DNA from: Occallatibacter gabretensis
GTDB lineage: Bacteria; Acidobacteriota; Terriglobia; Terriglobales; Acidobacteriaceae
Assembly: GCF_001449115.1 (NCBI RefSeq)
Contig: NZ_LAIJ01000001.1
Location: forward strand, 124,001-188,000
DNA length: 64,000 nt
Direction: 5' to 3'
The translations under genes were made by a program, and so were the position numbers. Under the pieces are notes generated by a model. It searched no databases. It was given only the letters and a program-made list of their open reading frames with translations, and was not told the DNA's origin. Shown piece after piece: positions 14,602 through 23,209 of this stretch; positions within the stretch are counted from its first letter, which is position 1; each line of letters begins with the position of its first letter.

Positions 14602-15933
14602 ATGCGACCCAACCTGAACCTGATGAAGGCTACGCTGACGGGAGCCCTGGGCGGGCTTCTTTTCGGCTTTGACACGGTGGTGATTTCCGGCGCGATTGAT
14701 GCGCTGGTGAGACTGTACGGCCTGAGCCCGAGCGGCAAGGGCTGGACTGTAGCGATCGCGCTGATCGGGACGGTGATTGGTTCACTTGCCGCGGGGCATA
14801 TAGGGCAGCGGCTGGGCGGGCGCGAGACGCTGCGGATTACGGCGGTGCTGTATATCGTATCGGCGGTGGGAAGCGCGCTGGCGTGGAACTGGCCGGTGCT
14901 GATGGTGTTTCGATTCATCGGCGGGCTTGGGATTGGAGCTTCGAGCGTGCTGGGGCCGGTGTATATTGCCGAGCTTGCGCCGGCGAAGTGGCGCGGGCGA
15001 CTGGTGGGCGCGTTCCAGTTCAATGTGGTGCTGGGAATTCTGATTGCGTACACGTCGAATTACTACATTCGGACGCTGGGGTTGGGGGCGAATGAGTGGC
15101 GGTGGCAGGTGGGCGTGGCGGCGATTCCAGCGCTGGGGTTCCTGATACTGCTGTTCGGAATTCCGAGAAGCCCGCGATGGAGTGTTTCGCGGAACAGGAT
15201 TGATGAAGCGCTGTCGATTCTGAAGCTGATGGGCGACCCGAATCCTGAGGCGGAGCTAGAAGACATTCGCGCGGCGCTGAAGCAGGAGCATGCTTCAGAA
15301 CGGGAGCCGGTGTTTCAGTGGAAGTATCGCTATCCGCTGTTTCTGGCGATCACGATTGGATTCTTCAATCAGCTTTCGGGAATCAACTCGATTCTGTATT
15401 ACCTGCCGAGCATTTTTACGAGCGCGGGATTTACGCAGATCTCGGGTGACAGGCAGGCGATCATGATCGGGTTCACGAATCTTGTGTTCACGGTTGTGGG
15501 CATGGGATTCATCGACAAGCTGGGGCGCAAGACTTTGCTGCTGATTGGAGCGGTGGGAACAGCGGCGTGCCTGGCGGCGGTTTCGTGGCTGTTTATCACT
15601 GGCGCGCACTCAGGTGCGTTGGTGTGGCTGTTTGTGACGTACATTGCGTTCTTTGCGCTGAGCCAGGGCGCGGTGATCTGGGTGTATATCGGCGAAGTGT
15701 TTCCGAACTCGGTGCGCAGCAAGGGGCAGGGCGTGGGAAACGCGAGCCACTGGGTGATGAATACGATTCTGCAGCTGGTGTTCCCGGTTGTTGTGGCGAA
15801 TGTGAGCAGGAGCGCACCGTTTACGTTCTTTGCGGCCATGACGGTGGTGCAATTCTTCGTGGTGCTGTTTGCCTATCCGGAGACGCGGGGGCAGTCGCTT
15901 GAGGAGTTGCAGAGGAAGTTGTTGAAAAGCTAG
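14602..15933 (+). CDS. Sugar porter family MFS transporter
   Basis: Inner-membrane sugar-proton symporter of 443 residues with about 12 hydrophobic helices. Family marks are the first-helix GGLLFGFDTVVISGA near 18-32, the loop GxxxxGQRLGGRETL near 65-80, IPRSPRWSV near 190, PSIFTSAGF after helix 7, and DKLGRKTLLL in the second-half repeat of the loop motif. Helix 10 reads QGAVIWVYIGEVFP. The start ATG 14602 has GAAGG seven bases upstream. A LacI-type palindrome upstream implies sugar-controlled expression, and a terminator follows the gene. The transported sugar is not predictable; glucose, xylose, galactose and arabinose porters share this pattern. Confidence 0.92.
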   Translation: MRPNLNLMKATLTGALGGLLFGFDTVVISGAIDALVRLYGLSPSGKGWTVAIALIGTVIGSLAAGHIGQRLGGRETLRITAVLYIVSAVGSALAWNWPVLMVFRFIGGLGIGASSVLGPVYIAELAPAKWRGRLVGAFQFNVVLGILIAYTSNYYIRTLGLGANEWRWQVGVAAIPALGFLILLFGIPRSPRWSVSRNRIDEALSILKLMGDPNPEAELEDIRAALKQEHASEREPVFQWKYRYPLFLAITIGFFNQLSGINSILYYLPSIFTSAGFTQISGDRQAIMIGFTNLVFTVVGMGFIDKLGRKTLLLIGAVGTAACLAAVSWLFITGAHSGALVWLFVTYIAFFALSQGAVIWVYIGEVFPNSVRSKGQGVGNASHWVMNTILQLVFPVVVANVSRSAPFTFFAAMTVVQFFVVLFAYPETRGQSLEELQRKLLKS

Positions 15934-15979
15934 TGGTTCCTGGTTAGGGATTCGTAGTTAAGGAACGAACCGATTCTGG

Positions 15980-16012
15980 AAGGGCGGGTTATTCCCGTCC
16001 CTTTCTGTTTTT
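15980..16012 (+). terminator. Terminator of the sugar porter gene
   Basis: The stem AAGGGCGGG / CCCGTCCCTT (one bulge) with loop TTATT is followed by TCTGTTTTT. It lies about 45 bases behind the stop. Confidence 0.65.
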
Positions 16013-16093
16013 GGTGTGCGCAAAAAGAGAGTGAGAGTGCTGCGGGTTTCATGCTAGGATGGCTCGACCTCCAAGCCATTTCTGGAAGACTTT

Positions 16094-18862
16094 ATGAACA
16101 TTTCCCGTGTGCTTTTTTGCCTGTGTGTTCTTTCTGTTGCGGGTTCGATTGCGGCTCAGCAGTCTGCCTGCACGTTGCCCGAGCCTCCATACAAGATCAA
16201 CAAGCCGAATATCTTTACCGAACAGCAGGAGCAGTGGCTCGGCGATGAGCAGGCCGACCAGCTTGAGAGCGAGTATTACCTGCTGCCGGAGCAGGATTCC
16301 GCAGAGGTAACGAGGATTGGCCGGAAGCTTCTGGATCAGCTTCCGCCGACGGCGATCCACTTCAAATTTCGTGTGTATCGCTCGAGCGAAGCTAATGCCT
16401 TCTCCATAGCCGGTGGATACGTGTATGTGAGCAGCAAGATGATTACCGACGCGCGCAGCGAAGACGAGCTCGCGGTGGTGCTCTCGCACGAGATTGGCCA
16501 CATCTACACACATGCCGTGGCCATCACCTACACGCGCGAGTTCAAGGCGCTGATGAAGGTGGATTCCTTTGCCGACCGCAAAGATCTGGCTGACAAGATG
16601 CAGCTCCTCATCAACGCTCCATGGAAGACCAAGGCTGCGCCGGACGAGGTAGACGCGGAAAAAGATGAGACGATGGCTGATTCCGTGGGTCTGTATGCGA
16701 TGACTCGCGCCGGATACGCTCCGGCTGCCTTCGCCGAAAACCTGGACCGCATCTCCGATAATCATGGGCGCAGTGTGAGCTTTTTCCGCGCGCTGGCGGG
16801 AGACGACACGGATATGATTGTGCGCGTGCGAACGGCGCGGAAGGTAGGGAACGCGCTTTCGGCGGCATGCAAGTCCGAGAAGACGTCTTTATCTTCGAGT
16901 TTTGTTGACTTCCAGTCCAAGCTCCGCGGCAGCGGATTTCAATGGCAAGTGCCGGCCACTTCCGGCCTGAAATCCTTCCTGCTGCAGCCGGCGATGCGTC
17001 CGGCGCTGGATGAGGTGCGATTCAGTCCGGATGGCAATTACATCCTGGCGCAGGAACAGAGCGCTGTTCACATCCTGAGCCGCTCGCCGCTCAAATACCT
17101 TTTCACCATCGACGCCGAGGGGGCCAAGGCGGCGCACTTCTCGCCCGACTCCTCGCGGGTCACGATCCAGTTTCCCACGATGCGCGTGGAGACATGGAAT
17201 ATTGCCTCGCGGCAGCGTGAGTCAGCTCACGAACTGATCGATTACAAGGGCTGCCCTGTGAATAGTCTTTCGCCGGATGGCAGGACCTTTGTCTGCCTCC
17301 GCTCAAGTGAATCGGGCATTGGACTGACTTTCATCGATGTGGATTCGGAAAAAGCTTATTACGACAATAAGAAATGGGATGATTTTCCGCCGGTTTGGGA
17401 GCGAATCAAGATTTTATATAGCCCGGACGGCCGGACCATGCTGCTGGTGGCGGGCCACAAGGCTATCAGCTATGACCTCGATCATCGCACCACAATCGAT
17501 ATCCACAGCGCGTTCAATTTCACCTCGATCCTGATCTCGTTTGTTGGATCCAACAAGCTAGCCTACGAATGCGGTCCAGGTGAGAAGCAGCAGAGCGGAG
17601 GCTATCTCATGCCTGTGTGCGTGGCGAACTTTCCTTCGGGCGGGCGGATCGCGAGATTTATGGTGGGCGATGTGTGGATGGAGAATGTCACCCGGGGCGA
17701 CAATATTCTCCTGGGCCCTTTCGCAAATCATGCGGCCGCACTCTTTGATCCTGTGACATCGACGCCCTCTATTGGATTCGCGTCGAGTGCGGTGGATGTG
17801 TATGACAAGATCTTCGCCAGCGAAACGGCAGGCGGACAAATCGCCTTGAAGACAATCGGAACCGATACCGTGGAGAGGGCGGATATACCCATTCGTCCCC
17901 TCAGTCCGCTCTCTTCCGGCGGGTTTAGCAAAGACGGCCAGTACCTTGCTTACTCGCACGGCTCGAGGGGTTCGCTGTGGGACTTAAATCACCAGGCGCA
18001 GATTGCGCTGCTGCGGCCATTTACCGCTATGAGCATGGATGATCAGGATCGAATACTTCTGCGATTCAGAAATTCGCATGGCAAGGATGGAATCAACGCT
18101 GTTTTTGATCTGAAGACGAAGAAGTCCACGGAAGGCGCGAAGTACGACAAGGAAGACTACATGGCGGGTGGTGTGCTGATCCACACTGTCGGCATGGAGA
18201 AGGCCTTTTATGGAACCAGATGGAATACGGAGATGCATGTTCTGGATCCAATTACCGGCGCAGAACTGTGGATGAGAAAGTTCCCTCACAACGCGCCGGA
18301 TGTCTACGACAGCAGCAGCGGCACTCTACTGATAGTGACCAACCTACTATCGGAAACCGGGGCGTACGAGGAAGGCCATAACGGAGCCAAGCTGGTGAAG
18401 ACCAGCGATGTGATGAAGGAATGGGTTCAGCGGGGCCTGCTGGTGGAGATTGTCAACGCGAGGACGGGCGAGATTCAGCGTGTGATTCATACGCCGACGC
18501 GGCCTGAATTAGTTGACGATGACCGCTGGCCGGTGCTGTATGGCGACTATCTGGCTGTGCACGGCAATGTGAATAACACCGTGGTGTATCGGGTTTCAGA
18601 TGGCGTGCGGACGGCGGCGTTTTATGGCCGTGTGCTGGCGGGAGACGGCAAGTTGGGGCTGCTGGCAGTGAACAATCGCGACCAGGAGATGATTGTGTAC
18701 AGCGCACGAAATGGCGCGGAGGTTTTGCGAGTGACGCTGGATCATTTGCCGCGCGCGGCGCGGTTTATTCCTGAGACGAATACCCTGCTGGTGCTGACGG
18801 CGACGCAGCGGGTGTATTCGATTCCGCTGACGGATGCGAAGACGATGACGACGGAGCAGTGA
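16094..18862 (+). CDS. Exported M48 family metallopeptidase with long beta-propeller-like C-terminus
   Basis: A 922-residue protein. After a signal peptide (VLFCLCVLSVAGSIAAQQ) comes an M48-type peptidase domain (about 45-260). It has the zinc motif HEIGH at 122-126 and a likely third ligand Glu182 in DETMADSVG, the M48 ExxxD pattern. Residues 300-915 contain repeated motifs of WD40/TolB-like blades (FSPDGNYIL, FSPDSSRV, YSPDGRTMLL, FSKDGQYLAYS). Such propellers usually bind proteins or peptides, so this may be an envelope protease with a substrate-recognition domain, in the spirit of BepA. No membrane helices besides the signal. The GGAAG before ATG 16094 is a modest Shine-Dalgarno. It stands alone on the plus strand. 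Confidence 0.82.
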   Translation: MNISRVLFCLCVLSVAGSIAAQQSACTLPEPPYKINKPNIFTEQQEQWLGDEQADQLESEYYLLPEQDSAEVTRIGRKLLDQLPPTAIHFKFRVYRSSEANAFSIAGGYVYVSSKMITDARSEDELAVVLSHEIGHIYTHAVAITYTREFKALMKVDSFADRKDLADKMQLLINAPWKTKAAPDEVDAEKDETMADSVGLYAMTRAGYAPAAFAENLDRISDNHGRSVSFFRALAGDDTDMIVRVRTARKVGNALSAACKSEKTSLSSSFVDFQSKLRGSGFQWQVPATSGLKSFLLQPAMRPALDEVRFSPDGNYILAQEQSAVHILSRSPLKYLFTIDAEGAKAAHFSPDSSRVTIQFPTMRVETWNIASRQRESAHELIDYKGCPVNSLSPDGRTFVCLRSSESGIGLTFIDVDSEKAYYDNKKWDDFPPVWERIKILYSPDGRTMLLVAGHKAISYDLDHRTTIDIHSAFNFTSILISFVGSNKLAYECGPGEKQQSGGYLMPVCVANFPSGGRIARFMVGDVWMENVTRGDNILLGPFANHAAALFDPVTSTPSIGFASSAVDVYDKIFASETAGGQIALKTIGTDTVERADIPIRPLSPLSSGGFSKDGQYLAYSHGSRGSLWDLNHQAQIALLRPFTAMSMDDQDRILLRFRNSHGKDGINAVFDLKTKKSTEGAKYDKEDYMAGGVLIHTVGMEKAFYGTRWNTEMHVLDPITGAELWMRKFPHNAPDVYDSSSGTLLIVTNLLSETGAYEEGHNGAKLVKTSDVMKEWVQRGLLVEIVNARTGEIQRVIHTPTRPELVDDDRWPVLYGDYLAVHGNVNNTVVYRVSDGVRTAAFYGRVLAGDGKLGLLAVNNRDQEMIVYSARNGAEVLRVTLDHLPRAARFIPETNTLLVLTATQRVYSIPLTDAKTMTTEQ

Positions 18863-18868
18863 AAAGGC

Positions 18869-18896
18869 AGGGACAAGGGACTAGGGATAAGGGACT
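18869..18896 (+). repeat. Tandem heptamer repeat, four units (AGGGACT type)
   Basis: Four head-to-tail 7-base units: AGGGACA, AGGGACT, AGGGATA, AGGGACT. It begins seven bases behind the M48 stop. Related units lie at 4193-4213. Such short tandem heptamers resemble the STRR elements known from filamentous cyanobacteria. Confidence 0.6.
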
Positions 18897-18980
18897 TAGG
18901 AAAAGTAGCGAGTTCGCTGTACTTCGCGCGATGACGAGTTAGCAAAAAAGCAGCGGTAGGCCCCTTCGGCTTCGCTCAAT

Positions 18981-19027
18981 ATGCTAGTTCGATCCCAGGC
19001 CCGAGAATTCGGACCTGGGGCACCCAT
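18981..19027. repeat. Palindromic repeat family 1, copy 3
   Basis: ATCCCA and TGGGGCACCCAT frame a stem (CCCAGGCCCGA / TCGGACCTGGG) with one mismatch. The same right end GGGGCACCCAT is found at 3375-3424 and 10953-11006. It lies 10 bases behind the S53 peptidase stop and may serve as its transcription end. Confidence 0.55.
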
Positions 19028-19037
19028 GTTTTGATGC

Positions 19038-20297
19038 TTATTCGTGGTGATGCTTGTGATGTTTCTCCGGTGGAGTTGGCGGAGCAGGTGGGTCGGGCGG
19101 AGTGGGTGGGGTGGGAGAGGTAGAAGTCGAGCTGGTGAATAGCGCGGCGAGGGCGGTGCCGATGGGGACGCCGAGGCCGGTACACGGGTCGGGGCCTGTG
19201 GCTGCGTCGTAGTAGCCGTTGTTGCCTTCGGTGATGTCGGTGAAGGCGGACTGGTTTGCCCAGAGTGTTGGTGTTACGAAGCCGAGCTTGGTTCCGAAGG
19301 ACGCGAAAAGTCCCGCGTAAAGTGGGGCTACGGCTGAGGTGCCACCGACGACCGTGGCTGCTCCGTGGACGTACATCTGATAGCCGGAGTTGGGATCAGC
19401 GTCCGCGGAGACGTCGGGGACCATGCGGCCGGTTCCGTATTGTGTGTTGGCCGGAGGGAGCGGCGCGCCGGTCTGCCAGGATTGCACGGGGAAGATGGTG
19501 GAGTAGCCGCCGCCAGTGCCTGAGCCGTTGTCGTCGCCGGGATTGTCGTTCCAGACGGTTTCGCTGGTTTGGGTCTTGAAGGTTCCTCCGCATCCGATGA
19601 CGTGCGGGCAGGAAGCGGGTAGATCGACGTTGGCTGCGTTGGAGCCGCCGTCTGAGGAGTCGTTGTCACCGGCGGCTGCGAAGACGATGATGCCGGCGGC
19701 GGTGGCTGCTGTTGCAGCTGACTCCATCTGCTGCGCGGCGGTCGTGCCCCAGGTGGCTTCGTCCGCGCCCCAGGAGATGGTGATGACATCGACGGCGTCA
19801 GAGGTGGCTGCCTGGACGGCGGAGGCGATGTCCTGCGACCAGTAGACGCGGATGGTGGCTGCCTGGCCGGTGGCGGCGTAGTAGGAAGCGCCGGCGACCT
19901 GGATGTCGAGGGCGACTTCGTAGTCGGGGTCATCGTCGGAACCTACGGACTGGTTGGGGTCATTGTTGGTGCCGTCGACGGAGACGTCGGTAAGGCTGGG
20001 GGTTGGCTGGTTGATGGACTGGAAGTAGGCGTCCATGTCGGACTGGACCCATCCGCCGCCGAGTTCGATGATGGCGATGACGCCGCCGCCTGCGATATTT
20101 GTAGGCCAGTTGTAGGCGGCGGTTAGGTCCGGGACACTCCAGGTGGTGGTGCTGGACTTGCGGGCATCGCGCGCGCCTGCCGAAAAGATTTTGCGGCGCT
20201 TGAAGTACGGGTGGATCGGGTAGTCCTGGGCAGCGTGACGGGTATGAGTGGTATGGACGGCGTGGCGAGAGGAGGGCGATTTTGGGGTAGTGCTCAT
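19038..20297 (-). CDS. S53 (sedolisin/kumamolisin-type) serine-carboxyl peptidase without prodomain
   Basis: A 419-residue protein of the acid peptidase family S53. The catalytic set is visible: Glu127 and Asp131 in DPDYEVALDIQV, Asp211 in AAAGDNDSSDGG, and Ser321 in VVGGTSAVAPLYAG. The C-terminal calcium-loop region reads ATGPDPCTGLGVP. The catalytic core begins at about residue 50, so the roughly 170-residue inhibitory prodomain of normal sedolisins is missing, and no classical signal peptide is visible. Kumamolisin-like lineages without prodomain exist, but activation and export must then differ. The tail is Pro/Thr-rich and ends with a histidine cluster (EKHHKHHHE). The gene stands alone. 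Confidence 0.85.
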   Translation of the reverse strand: MSTTPKSPSSRHAVHTTHTRHAAQDYPIHPYFKRRKIFSAGARDARKSSTTTWSVPDLTAAYNWPTNIAGGGVIAIIELGGGWVQSDMDAYFQSINQPTPSLTDVSVDGTNNDPNQSVGSDDDPDYEVALDIQVAGASYYAATGQAATIRVYWSQDIASAVQAATSDAVDVITISWGADEATWGTTAAQQMESAATAATAAGIIVFAAAGDNDSSDGGSNAANVDLPASCPHVIGCGGTFKTQTSETVWNDNPGDDNGSGTGGGYSTIFPVQSWQTGAPLPPANTQYGTGRMVPDVSADADPNSGYQMYVHGAATVVGGTSAVAPLYAGLFASFGTKLGFVTPTLWANQSAFTDITEGNNGYYDAATGPDPCTGLGVPIGTALAALFTSSTSTSPTPPTPPDPPAPPTPPEKHHKHHHE

Positions 20298-20584
20298 GAC
20301 GGTCTCCTTTTGCGGAACTGCTGTTGGACGGGCGGAGAGTTTAGAGGTAGTGAAGCTGCCGAGGCGCTCGTTACGTGAGGCGAAAGTTTCGCACTAGCAT
20401 ATTTGCGATGCAATAGTACCAAGTTTGAGGTGGGATGTGAGTTTTAGTATGGAGGTTGTTAGATGCTGTCTCATATATGCCGCTGGTGCCTCGACCGGAA
20501 TTTTGCGATCCGCCTTGAAGCGGATCGCACATGAGGCATTCCCGGCGCCAGGTATGTATGAAACAGCTTCGAGGAGATACGGCA
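20298..20584. other. Spacer with structured leader upstream of ubiD
   Basis: About 290 bases between the divergent S53 and ubiD genes. The left part carries the S53 Shine-Dalgarno (AAGGAGACC on the minus strand) and should hold both promoters. The right part folds into the nested stem listed next. No small gene was recognised. Confidence 0.5.
20483..20551 (+). promoter_or_regulatory. Nested inverted repeat in the ubiD leader
   Basis: Inner arms TGCGATCCGC (20504-20513) and GCGGATCGCA (20520-20529) form a perfect 10-bp stem. Around them TGCCTC (20487-20492) pairs with GAGGCA (20533-20538), and CTGG (20483) with CCAG (20548-20551). The structure ends about 33 bases before the TTG start. It could be a regulatory leader or simply another palindromic repeat; there is no T-run directly behind it. 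Confidence 0.4.
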
Positions 20585-22195
20585 TTGGCATACGAAGATT
20601 TGCGCGACTGGATCAAGACGCTGGAAAAGCACGGTGAGCTGAAGCGCATCAAGGAAGAGGTTTCTCCGGAGTTGGAGATGACGGAGATCACCGACCGCGT
20701 GAGCAAAAGCAAAGGCGGAAAGCACGGGGCTGGTGGTCCAGCGCTGCTGTTTGAGAATGTGAAGGGCTTTCCGGGGCAGACGGTGCTGATGAATCAGTTT
20801 GGCAGCGAGCGGCGGATGGCGCTGGCGCTGGGCGTGAACAAGGTGGACGAGATTGCCGAGCGCATCAGCGGGCTGATCAACATGAAGCCACCCACGGGCG
20901 GCTTTTTGGACAAGCTCAAGATGCTGCCGCAACTTGGGGAACTGACGAATGCGTTTCCGAAGACGGTGAGCGCGAAGGATGCGGCTTGCAAGGAAGTGAT
21001 TCTGAAGGATGGCTTTGATCTGAATGCGTTTCCGATTTTGAAGTGCTGGCCGCAGGATGGCGGGCGGTTTATTACGCTGCCGTGTGTGATTACGCGCGAT
21101 CCCAAGACAGGGAAGCGCAATATGGGCATGTACCGGATGCAGGTGTATGACGGCCAGACGACGGGAATGCACTGGCAGCGGCAGAAGGTGGCGGCGGAAC
21201 ACTATCGCAACGCGTTGAGAGCGGTTGCAGCTGCGAATGCGAGCGGAGACGTGCGAACGGCGAGTGTGGCGGCAATGGCGGAGTCTGCGGGTGGAACGGT
21301 AACGATTCCAGACGGGCCTATTGGCGGGCTGCGGCAGGTGGCTCTAGGGAATCTGAAGGGTTCGCGGCTAGAAGTGGCAGTTGCGATCGGGACTGATCCG
21401 GCAACGACTTTTGCGGCGATTGTGCCTGCTCCGCCGGAAGTGGAGGAGTTTTTGATCGCGGGCTTCCTGCGCGGGAAGCCGCTGGAGATTGTGAAGTGCG
21501 AGACCGTTGATCTGGAAGTGCCGGCGCAGGCAGAGATTGTGCTGGAAGGCTACGTTGAGTTGGGTGAGCTGCGGACGGAGGGTCCGTTTGGCGATCACAC
21601 GGGCTTTTACACGATGGAGGATGAGTACCCGGTCTTTCATCTGACGGCGATTACGCACAGGAAGAATCCGATTTATGCGGCCACGATCGTGGGCAAGCCT
21701 CCGATGGAGGATGCGTGGATGGGGAAGGCCGTGGAGCGAATTTTCCTGCCGGCGATGAAGATGCAGATTCCCGAACTGGTGGACATCCATTTGCCGGTGG
21801 AGGCCGTCTTTCATAACCTGATGATTGTTTCAATACGGAAGAGCTATCCAGGACAGGCGCGGAAGGTGATGAACGCGATCTGGTCACTGGGGCAGGCGAT
21901 GTTTACCAAGTGCGTGATTGTGGTGGATGAGGATTGTGATGTGCAGGACCTGGGTGAGGTGACGCTGCGGGTGGCAAATAACATTGACCCGGAGCGCGAT
22001 GTACAGTTCACGCTGGGGCCTGTGGATTCGCTGGATCATGCGTCGCGTCTGCCGAATTACGGATCGAAGATGGGCATTGATGCAACGCGGAAGTGGAAGG
22101 CTGAAGGGTTTGAGCGGCCGTGGCCGGCGATGATCGAGATGGATGCGGCAACGAAGGCACGTGTGGATGGGATTTGGGCGAAGCTGGGAATTTGA
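20585..22195 (+). CDS. ubiD: UbiD family decarboxylase
   Basis: Prenylated-FMN-dependent decarboxylase that in the quinone pathway removes the carboxyl group of a polyprenyl-hydroxybenzoate or related aromatic acid. I choose TTG 20585: GAGGAG lies eight bases upstream and the protein then begins MAYEDLRDWI, exactly where family members begin. The longer frame adds 18 unrelated residues. The product has 536 residues. Visible family features are the FPILKCWPQDGGRFITLP region near 150-167, NMGMYRMQVYDG near 178-189, MHWQRQK near 194, and the catalytic E-D-E region EGPFGDHTGFY near 320-330. No UbiX-like flavin prenyltransferase gene is adjacent. It might act in menaquinone synthesis or aromatic-acid metabolism. 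Confidence 0.88.
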   Translation: MAYEDLRDWIKTLEKHGELKRIKEEVSPELEMTEITDRVSKSKGGKHGAGGPALLFENVKGFPGQTVLMNQFGSERRMALALGVNKVDEIAERISGLINMKPPTGGFLDKLKMLPQLGELTNAFPKTVSAKDAACKEVILKDGFDLNAFPILKCWPQDGGRFITLPCVITRDPKTGKRNMGMYRMQVYDGQTTGMHWQRQKVAAEHYRNALRAVAAANASGDVRTASVAAMAESAGGTVTIPDGPIGGLRQVALGNLKGSRLEVAVAIGTDPATTFAAIVPAPPEVEEFLIAGFLRGKPLEIVKCETVDLEVPAQAEIVLEGYVELGELRTEGPFGDHTGFYTMEDEYPVFHLTAITHRKNPIYAATIVGKPPMEDAWMGKAVERIFLPAMKMQIPELVDIHLPVEAVFHNLMIVSIRKSYPGQARKVMNAIWSLGQAMFTKCVIVVDEDCDVQDLGEVTLRVANNIDPERDVQFTLGPVDSLDHASRLPNYGSKMGIDATRKWKAEGFERPWPAMIEMDAATKARVDGIWAKLGI

Positions 22196-22215
22196 GAATC
22201 GAGCTGAGGTTGAAG

Positions 22216-23106
22216 ATGCGTCGGTGGGTTCTGATGTTTGCGCTGATGATTTGTGCTGCTATGAGTACGAGCGCGCAGGAGAGCTTTCGCTGGGTGGATT
22301 TTCATCCAGATGGCTCGGGTGTGAGCAAGGATCAGGACATTGTTGTGTGGGTGACGCGGGCGCTGCAGGAAGAGAAGTGGACGGCGATTCGTGAGATTGG
22401 CGTGCTGTACGACGCGGCGCTGGTGGTGACAGTGGAGCGCGCTGCTCCAGATGCGTCACCGGCGACGGACACGTTTCAAATATGGAGTGTTTCACTCAAG
22501 AGTCATCTTTTGACACCGGTGCTGAAGGGCGTGAATCTGCGCTGGCAGGAGCCGATCCAGTTTGCGCCGGGTGTGGCTCGCGAATTGACGGTGATGTATG
22601 ACGACTGCAGAGAGTGCGCAGTGACTACGTACTTTACTGCTCTCTATTACGATGTGACGCAACACGTCTTTACAGCGCGATGGCTGCGTGGTGCGCAGAC
22701 GGTGCCGGTTTGGACTACGGTGGTGGCGCCGGGAGTAACAGAGGCACAGGTATATGCGGTGCTGCCGGGAACCGATGGCGGCGAGTTTCTGGGAGCCTGG
22801 AGCCATTTCGATTTCGGCACGCAGAAGCCGGCGCAGGATTATGTGTTTCGCTATGATCGTGATCCGTTACGTGGGCTGGAGCGAACGCTGTCGCTGAACG
22901 GCAAAGATGCCGAGGCGATGAAGGATAAGCTTTGCAGCGCGCAGGTGGCAGCGGGTGGCATGGCGCGTGGGCAGGAGTCAGAGATGTGTCAACTGAGGCT
23001 CCATCCTGATGCTAAACCGGGCATGCAGCGCCGGGTGGTGACGACACCGCCGGCGAATAACCAGGGACGATCATTTCCGCCGGGGGCGAAACAGCCTCAC
23101 AACTAA
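22216..23106 (+). CDS. Exported protein of unknown function
   Basis: A 296-residue protein with a clear signal peptide (MFALMICAAMSTSAQ). ATG 22216 has GAGG six bases upstream and avoids the overlap with ubiD that the longer frame would need. The body is mixed alpha/beta with a CRECAVTTYF segment and two further cysteines near the end (KLCSAQ, EMCQLRL). The C-terminus is Pro/Asn-rich. I do not recognise a domain. It follows ubiD by 20 bases in the same direction and could be co-transcribed. Confidence 0.65.
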   Translation: MRRWVLMFALMICAAMSTSAQESFRWVDFHPDGSGVSKDQDIVVWVTRALQEEKWTAIREIGVLYDAALVVTVERAAPDASPATDTFQIWSVSLKSHLLTPVLKGVNLRWQEPIQFAPGVARELTVMYDDCRECAVTTYFTALYYDVTQHVFTARWLRGAQTVPVWTTVVAPGVTEAQVYAVLPGTDGGEFLGAWSHFDFGTQKPAQDYVFRYDRDPLRGLERTLSLNGKDAEAMKDKLCSAQVAAGGMARGQESEMCQLRLHPDAKPGMQRRVVTTPPANNQGRSFPPGAKQPHN

Positions 23107-23209
23107 GAATTTACGGGTGTGTCTAAGGACTGAAGAACAGATGCGCGTGATACTCAGATACAACAAATAAAAGCACGCGCGCATCCAACGCCTTGGAAAG
23201 GTAGATTAT

